The position numbers and the translations under genes were made by a program. This document shows, piece by piece, positions 15,542 to 24,229 of a DNA stretch of 63,905 nucleotides. Each line of letters starts with the position of its first letter. Positions within the stretch are counted from its first letter, which is position 1. This DNA is from Lachnospiraceae bacterium UBA3282 (GTDB lineage Bacteria; Bacillota; Clostridia; Lachnospirales; Lachnospiraceae), in NCBI GenBank assembly GCA_002361735.1, contig DETS01000073.1, positions 11,775 to 75,679 of the forward strand, written 5' to 3'. The notes beneath the pieces were generated by a model. The model saw nothing but the letters and a program-made list of their open reading frames with translations, did not search any database and was not told where the DNA came from.

Positions 15542-15584
15542 ATGCTATCACAACTTTCTCTAAACTGCCTCTAAAGATTCTTAA
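15542..15584 (-). promoter_or_regulatory. Triple direct-repeat operator and -10, site B
   Basis: On the minus strand the units are TTAAGAA (15578-15584), TTAGAGG (15568-15574) and TTAGAGA (15557-15563), with steps of 10 and 11 bp. Then come 9 nt ending in TGA and the -10 box TAGCAT (15542-15547). The predicted transcript starts near 15535 and reaches the ATG at 15506 with AGGAG in between. Spacing is identical to site A. Confidence 0.6.
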
Positions 15585-15596
15585 GGTTTTTTGTAT

Positions 15597-15647
15597 CAAA
15601 AAGAGTCCGCAATCTGTGATCCCCTCACATCTTGCAGACTCTTTTTG
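15597..15647. terminator. Strong bidirectional intrinsic terminator
   Basis: CAAAAAGAGTC (15597-15607) pairs with GACTCTTTTTG (15637-15647), with further pairing GCAA/TTGC inside, giving a long stem flanked by A and T runs on both strands. It ends the chemoreceptor transcript and insulates it from the lipoprotein cluster. Together with the two operator sites and the 52-residue gene it accounts for the 389-base gap 15304-15692. Confidence 0.88.
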
Positions 15648-15692
15648 ATTTTCTCTGTCTTAACACGACATCTTCTTATTTTAGAAACCGTC

Positions 15693-17693
15693 CTACACCT
15701 TAAAGGACGCCACCGTCTCCTTCAGCTGCTCACTTAAGCCCGACAGCTCCTCCATCTGGGAAAGCACTGCCTGAGAGTTTTCATTGGATGTCACAGCAGA
15801 CGCTTCCATCTTTTGCATAAATGCCGCAATCTCTCCCACCAGCTCGGTGATCGCCGCCAGAGAATCGCTGATATCCGTCATACTTGCGCTCATCTCCTGC
15901 GAGGACGCGCCCAGCTCGCCTGAAATACCGCTATAAAACGCCGCATCCTTCTCATACATCCCGGCAAGTTCCGTCATGCCCTGATAATCCTTCATGACTT
16001 TCTCATTCATAAAGGCAAGCAGTTTTTCCGCGCTCTCCGAAAGGAACGACACACTGTGCACGACATCTTCCGTCACTTTACGGATCTGATCCACCGCATT
16101 CTTGGAATGGTCGGCAAGTTCCCTAATCTCATCTGCCACTACCGCAAAACCGCGCCCTGCTTCTCCCGCTCTCGCCGCCTCTATCGATGCGTTCAACGCC
16201 AAAAGGTTTGTCTGCGAACTGATAGAGAGAATCTCCTCCGTAAACGTGTCGATTTCTTTGACTTTCTGGCTCTCCCTAATGGCATCGCTGAGTTCTTTCA
16301 TGGTATCGCTGCAGAGCGACACCGCCTCATCTGCAGATCTCTTTGACGTTTCATACTGTTCGCCTGCACGACCCATGATTTCACCGGACTGATCTGCCGC
16401 TTCGCCCGCCTTCATAGACACATTTTCAATCGCTCTGCCAAGTTCTTCGCCCGTGATCTTGATTTGCTCCGCCAGTGCCTTCGCTTCGGCAGTCTGCTGC
16501 ATGACCTGCCCTGCCGTCTGTGCCATAAAGGAGATATCTCCACCCAACACATTCATCTTGGCGGATGTTCCCTCCGCGATATCGTTGATGCACTCCGCCT
16601 CATCTTTAGTACTTAAGATAATATTGCGGATCTGCTGCCTGACCTCTACCGTCGCCTTCTGAATCTGTTCCGTCTCATCTTTATACTGCGCAGGAATCCC
16701 ATCCTCCACTGTCGGATTTTCTGTAAAATCACCGGAGGCAAACTGCTTGAGCATCTTGACCGGTGCAAGCGTCCTGCCGATCAGCCCTGCCATAAACACC
16801 GCCACCAGCGCAATGATCACAAGCGCCGTCACCGCAGCCACGACAATCATCGTCACAAGCGAACTCCAAACGTGAGAGGTGGGGCATACCACGCCCAGCT
16901 TCCAGTTGCTGCCCACGATTTGAGACGTTGCAAAATAGCAGACCGTACCATCGTAATCTTTTGTCTTGATAATGGTTTTCTCATTGCCCTCGATCAGACT
17001 TTTCAGGGCAGGCATGATATCCATGACCGCAACCGCCGTTTCCTCGGTGGGCTCATACTCTTTATTCTTGTGCGCGACATACTGCCCGCTGCTGTCTGAA
17101 AGGAAACCGTATACACCCTCTGCGTAATTGATGCTTCCTGTCAGATCCGTCACCGTCCCAAGCGTCACATCCAGACCAATCACCGCCGCCAGCTCATTGT
17201 CTATGTATACCGGTGACGCAACAGTCGTACACATCTGTCCTGTCAGGACATCCCAGTAAGGATCTGTTACAATGGTCTCTCCCGCCGCATCCGCCTGCTG
17301 ATACCAGCCGCGCTGTACGGGATCATAACCATCCGGTATCCCGGCCTCTCTGTTAGACTGGATAAACGCGCTGTCTTTCGTTCCACAGTAAAGGTTTAAA
17401 AGTTCATTTCGCCCCTTCGCATGTACATCCACCACCGACTGCAAAAATTCCGTATCCAGGCTGCCTGCCGCCGCAATGCTGTCCGCCGTTCCCGTTGCCA
17501 GCATTTTTTCATTCTCGATCCAAGTATTGATTTCCTCCGCATACCTGTCCGCGTACAGCTGTAAGATATCTTTCTGTTCCGTCATCATACGGTTTCCCGC
17601 GATCAGCACGGTCCCCATTGTGGTAAGCAGGATACTCACCGCAACAATTCCAATCACACTGATCGTCAGTCTGCCCTTCATTGTTTTTGTCAT
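15693..17693 (-). CDS. Methyl-accepting chemotaxis protein with extracellular Cache domain
   Basis: About 666 residues; the start at 17693 has GGAGG five bases upstream, and an in-frame ATG at 17705 is part of that ribosome site. A first membrane span (about 7-30) precedes a dCache-type ligand domain (about 35-270; note the motif QRGWYQQADAAGETIVTDPYWD region). A second span (VTMIVVAAVTALVIIALVAV) follows, then a HAMP-like linker and a long coiled-coil signalling domain. The conserved hairpin tip reads EILSISSQTNLLALNASIEA, which contacts CheA/CheW. It reports a ligand to the chemotaxis array. A strong terminator follows. No other chemotaxis or flagellar gene is in the window. Confidence 0.95.
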   Translation of the reverse strand: MTKTMKGRLTISVIGIVAVSILLTTMGTVLIAGNRMMTEQKDILQLYADRYAEEINTWIENEKMLATGTADSIAAAGSLDTEFLQSVVDVHAKGRNELLNLYCGTKDSAFIQSNREAGIPDGYDPVQRGWYQQADAAGETIVTDPYWDVLTGQMCTTVASPVYIDNELAAVIGLDVTLGTVTDLTGSINYAEGVYGFLSDSSGQYVAHKNKEYEPTEETAVAVMDIMPALKSLIEGNEKTIIKTKDYDGTVCYFATSQIVGSNWKLGVVCPTSHVWSSLVTMIVVAAVTALVIIALVAVFMAGLIGRTLAPVKMLKQFASGDFTENPTVEDGIPAQYKDETEQIQKATVEVRQQIRNIILSTKDEAECINDIAEGTSAKMNVLGGDISFMAQTAGQVMQQTAEAKALAEQIKITGEELGRAIENVSMKAGEAADQSGEIMGRAGEQYETSKRSADEAVSLCSDTMKELSDAIRESQKVKEIDTFTEEILSISSQTNLLALNASIEAARAGEAGRGFAVVADEIRELADHSKNAVDQIRKVTEDVVHSVSFLSESAEKLLAFMNEKVMKDYQGMTELAGMYEKDAAFYSGISGELGASSQEMSASMTDISDSLAAITELVGEIAAFMQKMEASAVTSNENSQAVLSQMEELSGLSEQLKETVASFKV

Positions 17694-17750
17694 TTTTACC
17701 TCCATGCCGGTGCTGATTTTTCAACTTTACTTCCTTCTGTCGTCTATTCC

Positions 17751-17776
17751 AATCCGGCAGTTCCAAAAGTATTTTA
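17751..17776 (-). promoter_or_regulatory. Possible sigma-D-like promoter for the chemoreceptor
   Basis: On the minus strand TAAA (17773-17776), 14 nt, GCCGGATT (17751-17758) partly matches the TAAA-N15-GCCGATAA flagellar/chemotaxis promoter. The second half is imperfect. I see no other clear feature in the 197 bases upstream of this gene. Confidence 0.25.
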
Positions 17777-17890
17777 TAACAAAATCGATCTCCGGTACTC
17801 CTTTCGACAGAATTTACATCTTTTTTGACGAAAATAACCATCTTTGGTTTACATAACTCTATTTTGGTTGATTATCTCCATAAACCCACA

Positions 17891-20800
17891 TTATGATTGC
17901 TTCAGGTATTTACTCAGCACACTCATCAGCAGTTCGATATCGATCGGCTTCGCCACATGATCGTTCATACCGTTCTTTAAAGCCGCCTCCTTATCTTCTT
18001 CCAGCGCGTTTGCCGTCATGGCAATGATCGGCAGCGTCTTAACGTCTTTTCTGGGCAGCGAGCGGATCGTCCTGGTCGCTTCATACCCGTTCATTATGGG
18101 CATCTGCACATCCATCAGCACAACGTCGTAATAGCCTTCCTCCGATCGTTTTACCATATCCACCGCATCCGTTCCATCCGGCGCGGACTCCACGATAAAA
18201 CCGCTCTCCGTCAGGATCACCTCCGCGATCTCGCGGTTCATTTCGATATCTTCCACAAGAAGGACGCGCTTGCCGCCAAAATCTTCCGCCTGCCAGACCG
18301 GTCCTCCTTCCTCCTCTTTTACCACCATGCTGTTAGCCACAAGAAGCGCTGACTTTAAGTCTGACATAAACAAAGGTTTCGCACAAAACGCGGTGACGCC
18401 CGCTTCCTTTGCTTCCTCCTCGATATCCGACCAATCGTACGCCGTGAGGATGATGATGGGAGACTCCTCCCCGACCGCGCTACGGATTCTTCTTGCCGTC
18501 TCAATGCCGCTGGTCTCCGGCATCTGCCAGTCAATGATATACGTATGATAGGAATCCCCTTCGTTGCGTGCGCTTTTGGCGCGATATACCGCTTCTTTGC
18601 CGGACGTGGTCCACTCGGCACGCATACCGATGGTCTTTAACATCTTGCTCACACTGTCGCAGATATTGAAGTCGTCGTCCACCACCAAAGCGCGCAGCCC
18701 CTCAAGCTCCTTGATCTGCTCCGCGTTTTTCTCCACATCCTGCAGTTTCAGGCTGAGATTTACGGTAAAGGTACTTCCCTTACCCACTTCGCTCTCAACC
18801 GTCACCGTACCGTTCATCATCTCCACGATATTCTTGGTGATCGCCATCCCGAGTCCCGTACCCTGGATACCGCTTCTCGTCGTCGTGGATTCTCTTTCAA
18901 AAGGTTCAAAAACATGTTTGACAAATTCGTCCGACATCCCGATGCCGTTATCTTTGATCACGAATACATAATCGCCCCATCCATGCTTAAACGTGGTATT
19001 CTGCATAATGCGGAAGGTGATCACGCCTCCCGCCGGCGTATACTTCACCGCGTTGCTCATGAGATTGATAAAGATCTGGTTGAGCTTCAGCGGATCCGTG
19101 ACCACATCCTCATTGACCACATCAAAGGTATCGATAAACAGCTCCAGCTGCTTTGCTTTTACCTGCGGCTGAATGATGTTGACCAGATTGTGCATCAGCT
19201 CGGAAATGTTACACTCCTGCTCATGAATCTGCATCTTGCCGCTCTCGATCCGGCTCATATCAAGGATATCGTTGATCAGACTGAGCAAATGATTACTGGA
19301 AGAAAGCACCTTCTGCAAGCATTCTTTTACCTGCACCTTATTGTCGATGCGGCTTGCCGCGATGGTGGCAAAACCGATAATGGCGTTCATCGGGGTACGA
19401 ATGTCATGACTCATGTTGGAGAGGAAGGTCGTCTTCGCCTCATTCGCCTGCCTTGCGTGCATCAGCGCATCCTGCAGCGCCTCTGTCTGCTCCTTCTGTT
19501 TGATTACCTGCTCCGTGATATCTCTCGACACGGAGAGCGCGATCACATCGCCCGTCATGTCATCCTGCGTCATGATAAAGCTCTGGCGCATACACATCTT
19601 AGGCGCTTTTTCATCCGCCACGCTCCAATAGTCCACATCTACTTCCACTTCTCCTTTTTCAAAGCAGTTCAGCAGATAATCGACATTCACTACGCGGCTG
19701 TAATCTTCCATGGATTCCGAAAGGATATATATCTTCCATTTTTCAAAGCAATCCGACGCCCTGCACGGCGCCTGCAGTCCTACCCTTTCCAGCAGGGAAA
19801 TCTGCTTGCCCTCCGCATTATCACGCACAATATCCTGTTCGATCAGATTCCTCGTCAGATTACATTCAAAAGAAGATACCGCGTTAGAGGTAATAGCGAT
19901 CCGGTACTGCTGCTCCTTACGGTTCATCATCGCCATTTCTTCTTTTCGCCGCTGTTCGCGCAGCTTCATCTCGGAAATATCCTGGCGCAGATACAACATT
20001 TTAACCGCCACGCCCGCTTTCCGTTCAATGCAGACAACTGTCATCTGCTCCCAAACTTCCTGACCGTTCCGCATCACATGACACTCATAGGTAAAGGTAT
20101 CCTGATCCGCCAGATTTTCCCTGATAGAATCAGGTTTCAATGTCTGCCTGAAATCTTCCTGCGCTTCTTCGCCTACGATCTCAAGGCTGTGCTGCCTGAC
20201 GATCTCCTCATAGCTGCCCTCCCGCATCGCCTGATTATCCGAAAGTTTCACCCCTGCGGTATAGGAATAAATGCCTGTCTCCAGATCCACCGTCAGGTAT
20301 TTGGAGGCAAAGAGTGTATTTAAGCCCGTTAATACATAGTTGATCTGGCGGTTTTCCCCTTCCAGCACTTTTTGTCTTCTCATGGATCTTACAAACTGTC
20401 CAACCAGATAACAGACAAACAGAATGATCAATGCGATCTCAAGCCCAATACCCGCGTCGTTTGCCTTCTCGATCATATGTTTTGTGACATCGGGCGGAAA
20501 TGCCTGCACCAGCACACAGTCGCTCCCGGAAAGATAGGATACGCAGAGATTATCCACCATACTGCCTTTCCCGCAGATAAAGGCACCCTCTCCGCCGTTC
20601 TCAAAAACCAGTCTGGCTTCCTTCGCCGTATTGCCGTCAATAAACCCTTCCCCTTCCAGACAATCGATCAAACTTCCCTCGCCGTAGTCGCGATCGTTGG
20701 AGCTTGCGATCACCCTGCCGTTTGGCATACACAGCCAGGTGGTGGCAGGCTCTCCGAAATAGGTGCTGCGAAGGATCTCTTTCAGATTTTGTTCCGCCAC

Positions 20801-21304
20801 ATAAGAACCCCTGATCACACCGATGATCTCATCTTTCGGCTTCACCGGCGCAAAAAACATGATCCTCTTTTCCTCCGCCGCCAGACGCTCATCAAATACA
20901 GCCACGGTCCCGCTCTCTCCCGCCATACCGCGTTTATAATAATCGCGGTCGGAGGAATCGACCGTTCTGCCGTCAGACAGATGCGTGATTCCCTCCGCAT
21001 CGGTAAAACGGACCGTGTCAAAAACAGAAGATGTCTCTATTCCCTTAAGTGTCTCCGCCGTAATGCCGTTTTCTCCCAGATAGGTGTTAAAAAAGTAAGC
21101 ATAGGTCGTGATAATACTCACCCCGTTATCAAACCGATCGGAAATCTGCTGCGCCGTCTGACGCGTGGCGTCCTCCGCATAGTTTTTATTCTGTTCCGCG
21201 ATTCTTACTTTATTCTGCGCCGTATATATATTAAACACTAAAAATACAATGATCAGCAGCGGAATATAATAAATGATGCTATGCAGCACTCTCTTTCTAT
21301 TCAT
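17891..21304 (-). CDS. Membrane hybrid histidine kinase with two receiver domains
   Basis: 1137 residues. An N-terminal span (9-28) and a second near 285-305 flank an extracellular dCache-like domain. Cytoplasmic PAS-like segments follow. The phospho-acceptor histidine is in SNMSHDIRTPMNAIIGFA, with ATP-binding boxes FVIKDNGIGMSDEF and GIQGTGLGMAITKNIVEMM. Two receivers complete it: ALVVDDDFNICDS with IIDWQMPETSG, and VLLVEDIEMNREIAEV with VLMDVQMPIMNG. Both receiver aspartates are present. No DNA-binding output is fused, so it probably passes phosphate on or acts in a phosphorelay. It overlaps the upstream hybrid kinase by 8 bases, which implies translational coupling. Confidence 0.94.
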   Translation of the reverse strand: MNRKRVLHSIIYYIPLLIIVFLVFNIYTAQNKVRIAEQNKNYAEDATRQTAQQISDRFDNGVSIITTYAYFFNTYLGENGITAETLKGIETSSVFDTVRFTDAEGITHLSDGRTVDSSDRDYYKRGMAGESGTVAVFDERLAAEEKRIMFFAPVKPKDEIIGVIRGSYVAEQNLKEILRSTYFGEPATTWLCMPNGRVIASSNDRDYGEGSLIDCLEGEGFIDGNTAKEARLVFENGGEGAFICGKGSMVDNLCVSYLSGSDCVLVQAFPPDVTKHMIEKANDAGIGLEIALIILFVCYLVGQFVRSMRRQKVLEGENRQINYVLTGLNTLFASKYLTVDLETGIYSYTAGVKLSDNQAMREGSYEEIVRQHSLEIVGEEAQEDFRQTLKPDSIRENLADQDTFTYECHVMRNGQEVWEQMTVVCIERKAGVAVKMLYLRQDISEMKLREQRRKEEMAMMNRKEQQYRIAITSNAVSSFECNLTRNLIEQDIVRDNAEGKQISLLERVGLQAPCRASDCFEKWKIYILSESMEDYSRVVNVDYLLNCFEKGEVEVDVDYWSVADEKAPKMCMRQSFIMTQDDMTGDVIALSVSRDITEQVIKQKEQTEALQDALMHARQANEAKTTFLSNMSHDIRTPMNAIIGFATIAASRIDNKVQVKECLQKVLSSSNHLLSLINDILDMSRIESGKMQIHEQECNISELMHNLVNIIQPQVKAKQLELFIDTFDVVNEDVVTDPLKLNQIFINLMSNAVKYTPAGGVITFRIMQNTTFKHGWGDYVFVIKDNGIGMSDEFVKHVFEPFERESTTTRSGIQGTGLGMAITKNIVEMMNGTVTVESEVGKGSTFTVNLSLKLQDVEKNAEQIKELEGLRALVVDDDFNICDSVSKMLKTIGMRAEWTTSGKEAVYRAKSARNEGDSYHTYIIDWQMPETSGIETARRIRSAVGEESPIIILTAYDWSDIEEEAKEAGVTAFCAKPLFMSDLKSALLVANSMVVKEEEGGPVWQAEDFGGKRVLLVEDIEMNREIAEVILTESGFIVESAPDGTDAVDMVKRSEEGYYDVVLMDVQMPIMNGYEATRTIRSLPRKDVKTLPIIAMTANALEEDKEAALKNGMNDHVAKPIDIELLMSVLSKYLKQS

Positions 21305-23390
21305 GGTCCATATCCTCTAACATTTTTGTAATCGCCGCCTGCAGCGCATCAATGTCTACAGGTTTCGCAAAATGTTCGTTCATTCCCGCCCGCAGCGACC
21401 GCTGCCTGTCCTCGTCCATCGCATCGGAAGAAAGCGCGATGATCGGTATCTCGGAAACAGCCTCGTTTTCCATTCTGCGGATTGCTTTTGCCGTCTCGTA
21501 CCCGTCCATCCCCGGCATTTCAATATCCATCAATACCAGTGCGTATCTGCCGGATGCCGCGTTTCTCAAAAGCTCATAGGCGCTCACCCCGTCGCAGGCC
21601 GTCTCCACCCGATAGCCGAGATTTTTGAGGAGTTCCGCTTCCATATCCCGATTCAGGCTATTATCCTCCACCAAAAGAATACAGCCCTTATCGCCGGCAT
21701 TCTCTAACGGGTCAAACTCTGTATTCTCCTGCTCCATATAGGACGCTCTCGTGGGATATTTGATGGGAAGACTCACCGTAAACGTACTGCCCTCTCCGAC
21801 TTTGCTCTCCACTTCGACACTGCCGCCCATAGTCTGTGCATAACTTCGCACCACGGCAAGTCCCGCTCCCGGCATTCCGTTATAGACGGCGTTTCTCTCC
21901 TGCCGTGCCGGTTGGAAGATTGCTTCCAACTGATCTTCCTCAATCCCGCAGCCGGTATCCGAAATGATAAATCGATACAGTCCGCAGCCCTTTTTATCGC
22001 ATTTGCTCTCCCTGGCCGTAAGGCTTACTCTGCCGCCGGAAGGCGTATACTTGACCGCATTGTCCAGCAGCTGGTTTAAGATTTCCCGCAGCCTGATATA
22101 ATCTACCTCTACCGAAAAATGGAAGATCTCCGACTTATCCAGCTGAAACGCTATTTCTTTTGCTTTGATGGGGCGCTCCGCCGTCTTCTCAACCTCCCGC
22201 AGCAGTTCTCCCAAATGATATTCCCGCTCCGTCAGCTCCGCTCTGGAGGGCTCGTTTAGATTATCCCGCAAAAATTCATTAAAAACTGCCAGAAGTTCTT
22301 CGCCCGAATGATTGATCTTCTCAATACATTCTCCGACTTTTCCGGGATCTCCCACGCAGCCCTTCAACAACTCCGCATACCCTATGATAGCATTTAACGG
22401 CGTTCTGATGTCATGAGACATATTGGCAAAAAAGGTATTTCTCGTAAGCCGTTCCGCCTCCGCCTGTCTGAGTGCGGATTTTAAGAGGGACTGCCTCTCC
22501 ACCTGCTCCGTGATGTCCCTCGACACAGAGAGCGCGATCACATCGCCCGTATGCTCATTTCTTTCCAAAAAGAAGGTATAGTGGCTCAGGCGTTTGCGCC
22601 CGTACATATCCGTGACCCAACTGTCGTATGCCTGCTCACACTCTCCCTGTTCATAACAGCGGATCAGGCGCGAAATGTCAAAAAAACGATGGTACTCATC
22701 CAATTCGCCCGCCTCCATGAAATCCGCCCAAAAAGCCACAAAATCCGAATATTTCTCAAAAGGCCGGATCCCCATAAAGGTAAAGAGATTCTGCACCCTT
22801 CCCTCATTGTCCAAAAGGGCAGCTGAAATAAACTCATCCCTGGTCAGATTGACCTCCACAAAAGAGACCGCCTCATGAAGGAGCGCTCTCTTATAATAAT
22901 CTTCCCGCAGCTGTGCGCCGTAGAGAGCCTCGTTCACCCGTTCAAACTCCGCCATCCGCTTCTGGATACGCTCCGTGGCATCCTCGATAAAGACATAATA
23001 AAGATCACCGTATGCCTCCGTGTGGATAAAATGCCCGTAATCCTCTATCCAGCGCACCGTGCCATCCTTGCGGACGATCCGATACTCCACATAGTCCAAG
23101 TCGTTACCGCCATGCTCGATCTGCGTCCTGATGCTCTCCTCCACTTTATCGATATCCGCCGGATGGACGATCCCCGTAAAGGTATATCCCGTCAGTTCCT
23201 TAAACTCCTCCAGCGTATCGCAGCCAAAAATCCGCAGCATGGCGCCGTTGATGTGAATCAATTTCTCGTCGCCGTCCGCATGATAGATAAAAAAGCCCCC
23301 CGGCATCCCCTCAGAAATCTGCTCGATGATGGGCAGTGTCTGTTCATCAAATTTTATCGTAAAAGTTTTTTGATCCGTATTTTTTCTCAC
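21297..23390 (-). CDS. Soluble PAS hybrid histidine kinase with one receiver
   Basis: About 697 residues from the GTG at 23390, which has GGAGG seven bases upstream; an in-frame TTG at 23420 falls inside the predicted promoter and is rejected. No membrane span. The N-terminal PAS/PAC domain reads HINGAMLRIFGCDTLEEF then YRIVRKDGTVRWIEDYGHF. A second PAS-like region follows, then the kinase core with SHDIRTPLNAIIGYAELL, ATPase boxes IISDTGCGIEEDQ and GMPGAGLAVVRSYA, and a C-terminal receiver (LLVEDNSLNRDMEAEL, LVLMDIEMPGMDG). The G2 box is a little degenerate. It is the first gene of a two-kinase operon and lies back to back with the OmpR regulator. Confidence 0.93.
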   Translation of the reverse strand: MRKNTDQKTFTIKFDEQTLPIIEQISEGMPGGFFIYHADGDEKLIHINGAMLRIFGCDTLEEFKELTGYTFTGIVHPADIDKVEESIRTQIEHGGNDLDYVEYRIVRKDGTVRWIEDYGHFIHTEAYGDLYYVFIEDATERIQKRMAEFERVNEALYGAQLREDYYKRALLHEAVSFVEVNLTRDEFISAALLDNEGRVQNLFTFMGIRPFEKYSDFVAFWADFMEAGELDEYHRFFDISRLIRCYEQGECEQAYDSWVTDMYGRKRLSHYTFFLERNEHTGDVIALSVSRDITEQVERQSLLKSALRQAEAERLTRNTFFANMSHDIRTPLNAIIGYAELLKGCVGDPGKVGECIEKINHSGEELLAVFNEFLRDNLNEPSRAELTEREYHLGELLREVEKTAERPIKAKEIAFQLDKSEIFHFSVEVDYIRLREILNQLLDNAVKYTPSGGRVSLTARESKCDKKGCGLYRFIISDTGCGIEEDQLEAIFQPARQERNAVYNGMPGAGLAVVRSYAQTMGGSVEVESKVGEGSTFTVSLPIKYPTRASYMEQENTEFDPLENAGDKGCILLVEDNSLNRDMEAELLKNLGYRVETACDGVSAYELLRNAASGRYALVLMDIEMPGMDGYETAKAIRRMENEAVSEIPIIALSSDAMDEDRQRSLRAGMNEHFAKPVDIDALQAAITKMLEDMDHE

Positions 23391-23411
23391 TGCCTTTCCT
23401 CCCAATTTTAG

Positions 23412-23417
23412 ATTATA
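23412..23417 (-). promoter_or_regulatory. -10 box for the hybrid-kinase operon
   Basis: Minus-strand TATAAT 22 bases upstream of the GTG start; the -35 region is weak (TTTTCT at 17 nt). It supports the GTG at 23390 as the start and would place the transcript start about 15 nt before it. It shares a 150-base intergenic region with the divergent regulator promoter. Confidence 0.45.
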
Positions 23418-23444
23418 CAATTTTCTTATTAAAAAGAAAAGAGT

Positions 23445-23477
23445 TTAGAGATTTTTTACAGAATTATATGATAAAAT
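23445..23477 (+). promoter_or_regulatory. Direct-repeat operator and -10, site C (autoregulation)
   Basis: Plus strand: TTAGAGA (23445-23451), then TTACAGA (23456-23462, an 11-bp step), then 9 nt ending in TGA, then the -10 box TAAAAT (23472-23477). This is the promoter-proximal two thirds of the layout at sites A and B, directly before the response-regulator gene. A looser reading of the same DNA gives TTTAGA-17-TATGAT. Confidence 0.55.
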
Positions 23478-23546
23478 ATGAGCAGTGCGCAGACATAAGA
23501 TGAAAAAATTCGAGTGGGTACTGCGAATGTAAAGAAAGGAATCTGT

Positions 23547-24227
23547 ATGCGAATCCTGCTTGCGGAAGACGATGAAAAACTGAACGAAACGCTGGCTTAC
23601 GGTCTGACACAGGCAGGCTTCATCGTGGATACCTGCTTTGACGGAACAGATGCTCTGTTTTATGGAGAGCAGAACATCTATGACGTCATCCTCTTAGACC
23701 GTATGCTGCCCGGAATGCAGGGCACCGATGTGCTCGCAGCACTCCGTCAAAAGGGCGTTGCCACCCCGGTGATTTTGATCACCGCCCTCGGCACCCTCTC
23801 CGACAAAGTGGAAGGGCTGGATCTGGGTGCGGACGACTATCTGGTCAAACCTTTCGCACAGGAAGAACTTTTTGCCAGGATCCGCTGTGTCACCAGAAGA
23901 CCGCATCGGATTCTGGACGAGGAAACCCTGACTTTTGCGGACATTTCCTGGTTTCCTGCCGAGTGTCGTCTGAGCGGACCCTTGGGAAACTGCACGCTCT
24001 CCAAGCGGGAGGCCTCGCTCCTGGAAGCATTCCTAAAGAGCGGCTGCGCCACCCTGCCAAGAAACCACCTGCTGTTGAAAGTCTGGGGTCCCGACAGCGA
24101 TGTGGAAGAAGGAAATCTGGACAACTATATCCATTTTCTGCGCAGACGCTTAAAAACCGTCGGCAGCCTTCTTGCCATTAAAACCGTCCGCGGCGTCGGA
24201 TACTCTCTGACGGATGAAAAGAGGTAA
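23547..24227 (+). CDS. OmpR-family response regulator
   Basis: 226 residues starting MRILLAEDDEKLNETLAY at the ATG at 23547, with GAAAGGA upstream; a start at 23514 is less likely. The receiver domain holds Asp51 in VILLDRMLPGMQG, Thr in VILITALG and Lys in DDYLVKPFAQEEL. The C-terminal winged helix carries LSKREASLLEAF and ends NLDNYIHFLRRRLK...VRGVGYSL. It should bind direct repeats as a dimer and activate promoters. The sensor kinase follows 2 bases downstream. The same repeat architecture before this gene and before the lipoprotein cluster makes those its best target candidates (inference). Confidence 0.95.
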   Translation: MRILLAEDDEKLNETLAYGLTQAGFIVDTCFDGTDALFYGEQNIYDVILLDRMLPGMQGTDVLAALRQKGVATPVILITALGTLSDKVEGLDLGADDYLVKPFAQEELFARIRCVTRRPHRILDEETLTFADISWFPAECRLSGPLGNCTLSKREASLLEAFLKSGCATLPRNHLLLKVWGPDSDVEEGNLDNYIHFLRRRLKTVGSLLAIKTVRGVGYSLTDEKR

Positions 24228-24229
24228 CC

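Noticed and set aside
17694..17890. A c-di-GMP riboswitch in the chemoreceptor leader
   Set aside because: The conserved GEMM core segments are missing; only a weak sigma-D-like match was kept.
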